Positions 38,763 through 46,010 of a stretch of 64,000 bases of DNA are shown here, in pieces. Position 1 is the stretch's first letter; every line of letters begins with the position of its first letter. Origin of the DNA: SIAQ01 sp963767835 (GTDB taxonomy: Bacteria; Planctomycetota; Planctomycetia; Gemmatales; Gemmataceae); NCBI GenBank assembly GCA_963767835.1, contig CAVYFY010000017.1:1-64000 (forward strand). Direction: 5' to 3'. Under the pieces are notes generated by a model. That model did not search any database. It was not told the DNA's origin and saw only the letters and a program-made list of their open reading frames with translations. The translations under genes were made by a program, and so were the position numbers.

Positions 38763-38930
38763 GTCCTCAAGAATGTGTGATAGAGGATTACTCTCAGGAG
38801 TATGGCTTTGTTTCAAACGCGGGGGCGGCCGAGCTTATTATCAGCTTGCGCGTCATTTGCGTGTTCTCTTGACACCGCCACGTAGTGCTGGGAAACTGTA
38901 GGAAGAGGATTAACCGGAGATGGGGATCGC

Positions 38931-39119
38931 ATGAAGGTTCGCGATGTCATCCGGCTGCTTGAAAATGACGGTTGGTCGAAGATTGCCCAAAAAGGGAGTC
39001 ATCGACAGTACCGGCATCCCACGAAACGCGGCAAGGTCACAGTCCCCGGCCAAATGTCCGAGGATGTTCGGCCGGGCACGCTCAAGAGCATTTTTCGCCA
39101 GGCGGGGCTAGAAACATGA
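38931..39119 (+). CDS. HicA-type mRNA interferase toxin
   Basis: The 62-residue product has the HicA/YcfA dsRBD-like fold: KVRDVIRLLENDGW, then KGSHRQYRHP with the catalytic His24, and VTVPGQMSEDVRPGTLKSIF. HicA toxins cut mRNA. Its TGA overlaps the ATG of the next gene (39116), so the two are coupled as expected for a toxin and its antitoxin, but the downstream protein is not HicB-like. Confidence 0.88.
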   Translation: MKVRDVIRLLENDGWSKIAQKGSHRQYRHPTKRGKVTVPGQMSEDVRPGTLKSIFRQAGLET

Positions 39120-39434
39120 ACAACAGCACCCAAGATGCCCCTTCTCTCGACGTGGAGCGGCAGCGCCAGGAGGCGATCACTGAACTGGCCGCCGAATTGG
39201 GTCCGAACTGGGCCGAACAATATGCACCCGGCACGTTTGGCTGCCACGAGTTGCTCGACCGCGCGCTGCTGGCGGCCGAAACCGTTGAAGAATCGGTGCT
39301 TGCCCATCCCGCCTGCGCAGAATCCGGCGTGGTACGCACTGGCCGAGCAAGCGGTGGCGGCCCTTAACGAACTATACCAACAGATCGGTGCAGCCCACCT
39401 CGCGGACCAGAGCGACGAGGCCGGGCCTCCTTAG
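39116..39434 (+). CDS. Partner of HicA, uncharacterised (candidate antitoxin), frameshifted near 39318
   Basis: The ATGA overlap with hicA is clear. The first part (MNNSTQDAPSLDVERQRQEA, then GPNWAEQYAPGTFGCHELLD) runs to about 39318, where a GC unit appears lost; the matching continuation, NPAWYALAEQAVAALNELYQ, ends at 39434. The rebuilt protein has about 106 residues and is a helical, acidic, planctomycete-type hypothetical. It lacks the HicB pseudo-RNase H and DNA-binding parts. Its stop overlaps the 3' end of the convergent aminotransferase gene by four bases. Confidence 0.65.
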
Positions 39435-40591
39435 CCATTCACGGCATTCAATCGCCGCGCCGCGCGTTCTACCTCCTCATCCGTGTTGTAGAAGTGCGGG
39501 GCAACGCGCAGATGGCCGCCGCGCTCAGTGCAGATCACGTTTTCCTTGAGAAGCGCCCGCCGCACCGCATCGGCATCCCCCGGCACGATCAGCGATATGA
39601 TCGACGACCTTTGCTGCCCCGCCGCGAGCACCGGCCGGCATCGGCTTGGGTCGAGTGCGCCCAGGAACACCGCTTGCAGCCGGGCGATCTCGTCAGCAAT
39701 CGCCTCCATGCCGTAGCGCAACGGCAACTCGCGGATGCAGCAATCCAGAGCGGCGGCCAGCGCGATCGGCGCCGTGCTGTACTCGAAGCACTTGCTCGAC
39801 GCGAACGGGTTCCACGCATGGTCGAGGTAATCCGTCCCTTGCTGCATCGATTCCGCGCCGACCATCGTCAGGTCGAGCTTGTGCCGAAATCGTTCCGACG
39901 TGTACATCAGCCCCGTGCCGATTGGGCCCATCAGCCATTTCCATCCCGATGCCACCGCCGCCGCGATCCCCAGCTCCTCGGGATAGATCGGCAAGCTGCC
40001 GAGCGTCTGGGCGATGTCCAGCACCAAATCAATGTCATGTGCAGCACAGAAATCGGCGAGCGGCTTGAGATCGGCGGCGAAACCGCTGGCGAATTGCACG
40101 TGGCTCAAGGCGACGATGCGCGTGCGCGGCGTGACGCGCTCCTGCAAATCGTCCATCGCCCAGGCGCCGGGCCGACCTTCAGGCGCCGTGCCCGTAATGT
40201 CACGATTGGGCAGCAGCACCAACTCGACGCCACGCCGTTCCTGCCGTTTCCAGGGATAATGGTTGGCCGGATATTCGTGCACGTAGCTGATGACTTGATC
40301 GCCGATTTGAAACGGATAGCCGTTGGCGATCAGGTTGATCCCCTCGGAGGTGTTCTTGATGAAAGCAAGGTTGTCGGGCGCGGTCCGCAATAGTTGCGCT
40401 GCCGCTTCGCGCAGGCTTTCGAGAATCGCGTCATAGCGGCGAAACACCAGCGCCCCAGTTCGGCTCTGCTCGACGCCGACCTCGTGCTCCTTGCACAGCG
40501 CCTCGGCATAAAGCGGCGCGATGCCGCAATGCGACAGGAACGCGTATCGCTCCTTGATCGGAAAGCGTTCAGCGCTTTTATCAAACATCAT
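39431..40591 (-). CDS. Class V aminotransferase (PLP-dependent)
   Basis: The intact 386-residue product has NLAFIKNTSEGINLIANGYP, LVLDIAQTLGSLPI with the cofactor Asp, and SGWKWLMGPIGTG with the Schiff-base Lys. It belongs to the class V family (NifS/isopenicillin-N epimerase/aminotransferase), near epimerase-like members; the substrate is unknown. Two consecutive ATG codons at 40591 and 40588 are possible starts. Confidence 0.88.
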   Translation of the reverse strand: MMFDKSAERFPIKERYAFLSHCGIAPLYAEALCKEHEVGVEQSRTGALVFRRYDAILESLREAAAQLLRTAPDNLAFIKNTSEGINLIANGYPFQIGDQVISYVHEYPANHYPWKRQERRGVELVLLPNRDITGTAPEGRPGAWAMDDLQERVTPRTRIVALSHVQFASGFAADLKPLADFCAAHDIDLVLDIAQTLGSLPIYPEELGIAAAVASGWKWLMGPIGTGLMYTSERFRHKLDLTMVGAESMQQGTDYLDHAWNPFASSKCFEYSTAPIALAAALDCCIRELPLRYGMEAIADEIARLQAVFLGALDPSRCRPVLAAGQQRSSIISLIVPGDADAVRRALLKENVICTERGGHLRVAPHFYNTDEEVERAARRLNAVNG

Positions 40592-40622
40592 TGCCGCCGC
40601 TAAGGGAATAAGGTTTCAGCCC

Positions 40623-40701
40623 GTAGGGTGGGTCGAGCAACGCGAGGCCCACCGAGCCTTTGGAAGGCATGGTGGGCCTCGCGTTGCTCGACCCACCCTA
40701 C
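40623..40701. repeat. Perfect 31-bp inverted repeat
   Basis: Arms 40623-40653 and 40671-40701 are perfect reverse complements, including GTAGGGTGGGTCGAGC and AACGCGAGGCCCACC, with a 17-base loop. It lies between two minus-strand genes. The perfect arms point to recent insertion of a small palindromic element. Confidence 0.9.
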
Positions 40702-40734
40702 AGCTTCCATCCTATGTTCTACCTCACGCGGCGC

Positions 40735-41197
40735 TCACGCTCTGTGATGCTTCAGCATGAGTTCGATCTGCACGATGGCGGCGTGCATATCTCGCAGGGC
40801 GGCTTCGCGGTACCCGCCGAAATCGTGCTTGCTTTCCTTGAGCTGATGGTGGGCGTGCCTCAGTTCGTGCAGGGCGTGGTGCAGGTGCGGATGGTGCTTG
40901 TATTTTTTGTATTCTTCGCGCAGATCGCCGCGCGTCGGCGAGCCCTTGACGTGGCCCTCCGGGTGCTTGAGGGCCAGATCAAGCTGCTTGATGGCGTCGT
41001 GGATGGCGGCCAGACCTTTTTCCTTGTGGCCGCCGAAATCCGCCCTGGATTCCTTCAGCTCCTTGTGGGCGTCGCGCAGCTCCCAGAGGGCGTGATGCAA
41101 GTGATGATACGGATGCGGTTCCTGAGCGGTCGCCCAGACGCTCGCCAGCGTGAACCAGGCCGACAAGGCCGCTGCCGAAAGAAGCCCGAATCGCATG
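40735..41197 (-). CDS. Exported histidine-rich two-repeat protein
   Basis: The ATG at 41197 follows AAGGAG at seven bases. After a signal peptide (SAWFTLASVWATAQ) come two copies of a 48-residue helical repeat, roughly residues 31-78 and 104-151, each with LHHAL, ELR, AH, LKES and DFGG in the same order. There are 23 His among 153 residues. A metal-binding exported helical protein is plausible. Confidence 0.75.
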
Positions 41198-41502
41198 TGC
41201 ATTCTCCTTTTCTCTGTCGAGGAAGACTTGCTGGCCGGGACGCTCATTGAACGCTCTGTTTGACGCACGGTTCCGCGTGCGCGAGCGCTGATTTCGATGA
41301 CATCCTTGTAATGTAAGCCATTTTTCGCATTCCTGCCGTCGACGGTGGCTATATTTCCGCAGTCTCGATCCTGGCTGATTTCCATAACCTTTTGAAAAGT
41401 CTTAAGTTGCGCCGCGATCAATTGACGATGACAGGAAAAACCGCTCCCTGGTAGAATCTCGCGGAACGGACTGAAACCTTTCACCCAAGCAAGGAAGCCG
41501 CA
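41198..41502. other. Divergent intergenic region
   Basis: The 305 bases between the His-rich gene and the gene at 41503 must hold the promoters for both. I see no gene, and no clear riboswitch or palindrome. Confidence 0.4.
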
Positions 41503-42696
41503 ATGCGAAGAAAACTCTGTCTGGGCCTGGCACTGGCAACAGCAGCGGTGTTGGCCGGCGCATTCATTCTCACTCAGACGATCGGCGCTCAGGACGCCAA
41601 GAAAGCGGAGCCGGAGCCAAAGAAGGGCGACCAGGATTTATTCGATGCGTTGCGGCAAAAGTTCGAGGCGAAGCCGGACGCGGCACCCGCCTTGCCTCTG
41701 CCGACTGCACAAGTCGGTGCGCTGCCCCCGTTGCCGACGACACAGGCGCCCACCCCGCTGCCGACCCAGATTTCGCCGCCCGGTGTTGCTACGTTTCCCG
41801 GACCTGCGACTGAGCCGAAGCCGATGAAAGAGGACAAGGCGCCGTTGCCGGTAAAGGAGCCGGTAGGCTGGACTCCGCCCCCTGCCACTGGAGAACGCGT
41901 ACCGGGCGTCCCGAGCCTCCCTGGAAGCAAGGGCACACCAGGCGGCCAGCTGCCCCCGGTGCCGGTGCAGCCGCAGCGAATGCCGCCGCCGGAAGTTAAC
42001 GGCGATAAACCTGTCCCCCCCATCGCCAACCCAATGCCGAAAGAACCGATCCAACACAAAGGGAGCGTATGGAGCCTGTACGTCGAAATGGTCAACGGCC
42101 AAACCGTCGTCACCGCGACCGTTAACAAGAAGCACGAGTTCAAGATCGTTTGCCAAAACATCGACCTGCAGACCACTGCCGGCGTCATGAAAGCCAGGGG
42201 GAAGGTGCAGATTTCCAGCGAAGCCCTGAACGGCAGCTGCGATCAGCTCACGTTGCCCTTGCTCGAGGATCGCCTGGTTCTCGAAGGGGCCGCCGAGGTG
42301 CGCATTCAAAAAGTCAGCTCCGCTCAACCCGCGGCATTCGAATTGAAAGGCGACAAGCTCGATCTGCGCATTAGCGAATTGCGGACGTCCGCTTACATCG
42401 AAACCAGCTGGCGCAAAGTTAGCGACGATTCCAGCGAAGTCAGAACCGTCCCGGCGTCGCTACGGCCCGGCGACGCCAGCAAGGCATGGACCACCTATGG
42501 CACGCTCCGCAAGTCGAAGGAGGCCAACGTCTGGTCCCTGGTGAGCAGCGGAGGCCAGGTCATCGCCCACGTGATGGCGCGCGACGGCGGTTCGCTCGAG
42601 CAATACGTCGGCCGCACCATTGCCGTCTATGGCGCCCGCGAAGGCGAGCGGGCCGGCAGTCCTCTGGTGCGCGTCAGCCACATCGCGGTGCCTTGA
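41503..42696 (+). CDS. Exported Pro-rich protein with OstA-like beta segment
   Basis: The 397-residue product starts with a signal peptide (LGLALATAAVLAGAFILTQT), then a long Pro-rich stretch (about residues 60-180). A beta-rich segment follows, VVTATVNKKHEFKIVCQNID and QTTAGVMKARGKVQISSEAL, resembling the OstA/LptA organic-solvent-tolerance type fold. A C-terminal SH3-like piece (TTYGTLRKSKEANVWSLVSS) ends the protein. Function unknown; possibly cell-envelope related. Confidence 0.65.
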   Translation: MRRKLCLGLALATAAVLAGAFILTQTIGAQDAKKAEPEPKKGDQDLFDALRQKFEAKPDAAPALPLPTAQVGALPPLPTTQAPTPLPTQISPPGVATFPGPATEPKPMKEDKAPLPVKEPVGWTPPPATGERVPGVPSLPGSKGTPGGQLPPVPVQPQRMPPPEVNGDKPVPPIANPMPKEPIQHKGSVWSLYVEMVNGQTVVTATVNKKHEFKIVCQNIDLQTTAGVMKARGKVQISSEALNGSCDQLTLPLLEDRLVLEGAAEVRIQKVSSAQPAAFELKGDKLDLRISELRTSAYIETSWRKVSDDSSEVRTVPASLRPGDASKAWTTYGTLRKSKEANVWSLVSSGGQVIAHVMARDGGSLEQYVGRTIAVYGAREGERAGSPLVRVSHIAVP

Positions 42697-42792
42697 ACAA
42701 GTAAAAAGTTAAAAGTAAAAAAATAGCAAGTGAAAAGGCCACTTGCTGTCTTTTCACTTTCTATTTTTTTACTTTTAACTTTTTACTTGTTC
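42695..42792. terminator. Long AT-rich palindrome, probable bidirectional terminator
   Basis: The 32-base arms 42695-42726 and 42761-42792 are perfect reverse complements rich in AAAAGT and ACTTTT. The loop contains a smaller hairpin, CAAGTG/CACTTG. It lies between two convergent genes and even overlaps their last codons. A related fragment occurs near 5305. Confidence 0.8.
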
Positions 42793-43853
42793 TTGTATCG
42801 GTCCGACACGCGCTTCAGGAAGCGGTGTTCCTCGTCGGACAGCGATTCCTTGCCGAATTTCTGAATTTTCTCGAGCAACTCGTCCATGCGGCGATCCTCG
42901 GCCTCGCGCTGCTCGATCTCCTCGCGATGTTTGCGGGCGGCGCGGCGGGCCAGCCAGCGCTGCAGGAAATTCTGCTTTCTCGGCTTGGGCGGCGCCGGCT
43001 GTATATCTTCCTTCTCCAGGCTCGTGTAACCCTGCGAGAAATCGTAGCCGAACAGCGAATCCTCATGGGCGCTTTCAAGCGTCATCCACTCCTGAGCGCA
43101 GGCCAAGAAGATGAAGATCGTCAGGTACGCCGCCAACGGCTCGGAGTAGACGATCGAGTAAAGGCCGACGACAACGGCGACGACGAAGCCAGCGTAGATG
43201 GCGATCTTGCTCGACTGGTAATGCCCCAGCCGAGGCCAAAGCGCCGCTTGCAGCATTCGGCCGCCATCAAACGGATGGCCGACAAGCACAATATTGAACA
43301 GCAGCAGAATCCAATTGATCCAGAAGCAGCGAGCCAACAGGATCACCAGAAGATTGTCGGGAGGAAGGCGAGCAGACTCCAGGCCCCAAGGCGAAAGTTG
43401 AATGTCGAACAGTGCGTCCTTGATCCGGTAGGGATACCAAAACGGATTGAACGGCGGCACGTAATCGAGGGCAAACGCCAGCACCAGGCCGCTAGCCAGG
43501 CACAGGAACACGTTGACGAGCGGGCCGCCCAGCGCCGTCACGAAGTGAGCGCTGGGCGTGTGCGGCAGCGAACGGCAGAATGCCAGGCCGCCCAACGGCC
43601 AAAGCAACACCTCGTCCGCCTCCCCTTCCATGTAGCGGGCCGCGAAGCAATGGCCAAATTCGTGCAACAGGATGCTGACGAACATCAGCCCCATCAGCAT
43701 GGCGGCGTCCTGCCAGGTTCCGACCTTGTAGCCCTCGCCCAGCCAGGCGCGGCCGAGGATGCCGAGCACGAAAATCGGCAGAATCCAGTGAACCCGGACC
43801 ATGATGCCGAACAGTTGGCCGATCGGAAACGACCACGACAGCACTTCGCGCAT
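42783..43853 (-). CDS. Site-2 protease family (M50) membrane metalloprotease
   Basis: The intact product (about 356 residues) has the zinc motif HEFGHCFAA and the second metal/structural motif HPFDGGRM (D-G), with several membrane segments before and after (LPIFVLGILGRAW, SILLHEFGHC, FVTALGGPLVNVFLCLASGL). The C-terminus is a charged coiled tail. M50 enzymes cut membrane proteins in regulated proteolysis. ATG 43853 follows GGAAG; the frame begins at 43889, so a start 12 codons earlier is possible. Confidence 0.88.
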   Translation of the reverse strand: MREVLSWSFPIGQLFGIMVRVHWILPIFVLGILGRAWLGEGYKVGTWQDAAMLMGLMFVSILLHEFGHCFAARYMEGEADEVLLWPLGGLAFCRSLPHTPSAHFVTALGGPLVNVFLCLASGLVLAFALDYVPPFNPFWYPYRIKDALFDIQLSPWGLESARLPPDNLLVILLARCFWINWILLLFNIVLVGHPFDGGRMLQAALWPRLGHYQSSKIAIYAGFVVAVVVGLYSIVYSEPLAAYLTIFIFLACAQEWMTLESAHEDSLFGYDFSQGYTSLEKEDIQPAPPKPRKQNFLQRWLARRAARKHREEIEQREAEDRRMDELLEKIQKFGKESLSDEEHRFLKRVSDRYKNK

Positions 43854-44129
43854 ACGACTTCCACGCTCGGTGACAAAATATCCGTCCACGCTATCCTATC
43901 ATGCGGTCGGGGCTTTCGCAATCGTGGCGTCTCGGAACCTCTCGGAACTCTCGGAACCTGGTACCCGTGCTCGCCTGGAATGAGGCGGCGCGTTGTACTT
44001 TTATTTTTTCCTTGGGCGTCCTCCTTTTTGCTTTACGGCACATTGGTTGCCGAATAATATCGCTGGTACGCCGCTAGCGGCCTTGTCGCCACGTGTCCCG
44101 CACATTTTTCACTTTGAAAGGGGGTTGCC

Positions 44130-44993
44130 ATGAGACTTCACGTGCTAACCGTAGTCCTAATGGGTCTGGCCGTCGCGCCGGGCTGGGCTCGGGCTCAGAT
44201 CAAACTGCCCGTGTTTGAAGATGACGCAGGGGCCTTGAAAAAGATCGTGTTCGAGGAAGCCGCCCAGCGTAGCGATTTTCAGCACGGCAAAATGCTGCGC
44301 GTCACGTTGACCGGCGCCGAAGGCAAGACCGTCAAGGGCATCCTCGTCCGCGTCGATCCCCAGAAAGGCCGAATCTTCCTGCGCACTGCACCCGGTTCCG
44401 CGCCGGCGGCCATCGCCGAAAAAGACATTAAGCGGGTGGACAAAGGCGTCATCAAGGAAGTCGGCTTCAAGCAAGACTACGCTCAGCCGGAAATTCATGC
44501 GGCCGTCATTATCAACGGGACCAAGCGAACCGTGAGCTACGACGCGCCGACGCTGTCTGCGGGCGAGCGCTCCTACCTGCGGCGTCTGGAAACCGCGGAC
44601 CATGAGGTGACGCGGCTCGAACACCTGGCGGCCCACGAAGCTAAGGTTCTGGAGGGCGACATTGCCATTCAGAATGAGCAGCGGAAAACGCAAGAGTTGC
44701 TCAACACGCTGCTGTTCAACTACAACCTGCAGGTGTACGGCGCCGAGTCGTTGCCGCAGACGCCGCTGATCGGCGGTCCCCTGCCGTGGTTGGCCGGCGG
44801 TGCGGCGCCGTGGGCCGGCGTGCTGACGACCCTGCCGTCGGCGCTGAGGCAAGGCCCCACCGTATTCCCCGGTCTGCCGGTGACCCAAGAAGCCCTGGCC
44901 AAGGCCCGCGAGAGCCAAGCGCTGGTGCAAGGCCGCGGCGTGTACGAAGATGGCCGACTCGTCGCGGTGGTCCTGGACGAGCAAGAGAAATAA
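44130..44993 (+). CDS. Exported protein of unknown function
   Basis: The ATG at 44130 follows AAAGGGGG. The 287-residue product has a signal peptide (VVLMGLAVAPGWARA) and a beta-rich domain (GKMLRVTLTGAEGKTVKGIL, RVDPQKGRIFLRT) followed by a helical region (SYLRRLETADHEVTRLEHLA) and a Gly/Pro-rich C-terminus. No family recognised. It ends shortly before a palindrome shared with the convergent psd gene. Confidence 0.65.
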   Translation: MRLHVLTVVLMGLAVAPGWARAQIKLPVFEDDAGALKKIVFEEAAQRSDFQHGKMLRVTLTGAEGKTVKGILVRVDPQKGRIFLRTAPGSAPAAIAEKDIKRVDKGVIKEVGFKQDYAQPEIHAAVIINGTKRTVSYDAPTLSAGERSYLRRLETADHEVTRLEHLAAHEAKVLEGDIAIQNEQRKTQELLNTLLFNYNLQVYGAESLPQTPLIGGPLPWLAGGAAPWAGVLTTLPSALRQGPTVFPGLPVTQEALAKARESQALVQGRGVYEDGRLVAVVLDEQEK

Positions 44994-45007
44994 AGTCGCC
45001 GGCAGAC

Positions 45008-45045
45008 GTTTAGCGTTCGCATGGCGCGCTGCGCCAGCGCTAAAC
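45008..45045. repeat. Palindrome between convergent genes
   Basis: GTTTAGCG... (from 45008) pairs with ...CGCTAAAC (to 45045), with an inner GGCGC/GCGCC. It overlaps the stop of psd and may end transcription from both sides. The TTTAGCGCT core recalls the outer arms of the repeat at 7001-7171. Confidence 0.6.
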
Positions 45046-46008
45046 CTTCAACCTTAGCAGCACCGTCGCGCCGCCTGCCACCTTGGCGCCGACCTTGACG
45101 CAAATCTCCTTGACCGCGCCTGCCGGGATCAGCATGTCGGTGCGCGAACCGAGCTTGATCATCCCGATGCGCTCCCCTTTGGCCACTTGGTCGCCCGGCT
45201 TGAGCCAGCAGACGATGCGGCGAGCAATCGCGCCGGAAATCTGCTTGACGCGCATCGGCATGACCATGCTCCCCTCGCCCTTGGGGAGAGGGGCTGGGGG
45301 TGAGGGCACGATCATGTCGATCCACAATTGCTCGTTGCGTACCGCGCTTTCAGGATTGCGGGCATCCAGATATGCGCCGGGGAAATAGCGCACGTCCACC
45401 ACTTCGCCGGCCTGCGGACAGCGGTTAACGTGGACGTTGAAGATCGACAGAAACATGCTGATGCGCAGCGCCTTGCCGAACTCCGGCTCGTCCACTTCCT
45501 CAATGTGCGTGATCGTCCCGTCCGCGGGGCTCACGACGGCGTCGGCGTCCGGCGGAATGGCGCGCTCCGGATCGCGGAAGAATGTGATGATCTCCAATTC
45601 CAAGAGCGTCAGGAGAACGACTGTAATCCAGTGGGCCCAATGGTCTTCCATCGCGACTAAAACGCACGCGCCAACGACGAAGAGATAGGCAACCGTGAAT
45701 AGGAACATCTCTGCGAAGCCGTGGCGGGCAAAGCCGAGATGATTGCGGTAGGCGTACGGATCATCCTCGGGACGGAACCAGTAGCCGCAGACGTTGCGGG
45801 TATATTTGAGGTCACGCGCATCGATGATGTCGTGCGGGCAATTGGGGCATTCGCCTTGCCGTTTGGCCTGCATGGCTTGCACATAGCGGGGGCGGAGCCT
45901 GCGCAGCCACCACTTGCGGAAGCGCGCCCAGGCAAGTTCGATGGCCATGCACGTGCCGCCGCCGGGTTGCACGCTGATCGGTTTCTGCGGGGTGGTGGGA
46001 AACGGCAT
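45040..46008 (-). CDS. Phosphatidylserine decarboxylase proenzyme with N-terminal CxxC segment
   Basis: The 322-residue product has two membrane helices (about residues 100-150), the DPERAIPPDADAVVSPADGT block, FLSIFNVHVNRCPQAGEVVD with conserved His, and MIKLGSRTDMLIPAG, where the GS pair is the self-cleavage site that creates the pyruvoyl group. It makes phosphatidylethanolamine. An extra N-terminal part has GECPNCP and NVCGYWF, possibly a small zinc ribbon. Between NEQLWIDMI and RVKQISG is a repeat-encoded PSPPAPLPKGEG insert. The start ATG at 46008 is two bases after the stop of the S9 peptidase, so they form an operon. Confidence 0.9.
   Translation of the reverse strand: MPFPTTPQKPISVQPGGGTCMAIELAWARFRKWWLRRLRPRYVQAMQAKRQGECPNCPHDIIDARDLKYTRNVCGYWFRPEDDPYAYRNHLGFARHGFAEMFLFTVAYLFVVGACVLVAMEDHWAHWITVVLLTLLELEIITFFRDPERAIPPDADAVVSPADGTITHIEEVDEPEFGKALRISMFLSIFNVHVNRCPQAGEVVDVRYFPGAYLDARNPESAVRNEQLWIDMIVPSPPAPLPKGEGSMVMPMRVKQISGAIARRIVCWLKPGDQVAKGERIGMIKLGSRTDMLIPAGAVKEICVKVGAKVAGGATVLLRLKV
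45268..45307 (-). repeat. In-frame palindromic repeat inside psd
   Basis: Read on the coding strand it starts GCCCTCACCCC and continues to GGCGAGGGGAGC, adding Pro-Ser-Pro-Pro-Ala-Pro-Leu-Pro-Lys-Gly-Glu-Gly to the enzyme. It is in the same orientation and reading frame as the copy in the cyclodeaminase gene at 7993-8043. Confidence 0.75.
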
Positions 46009-46010
46009 TC

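Noticed and set aside
42825..44057. Plus-strand frame of 410 codons
   Set aside because: Antisense to the M50 protease, which has clear motifs.
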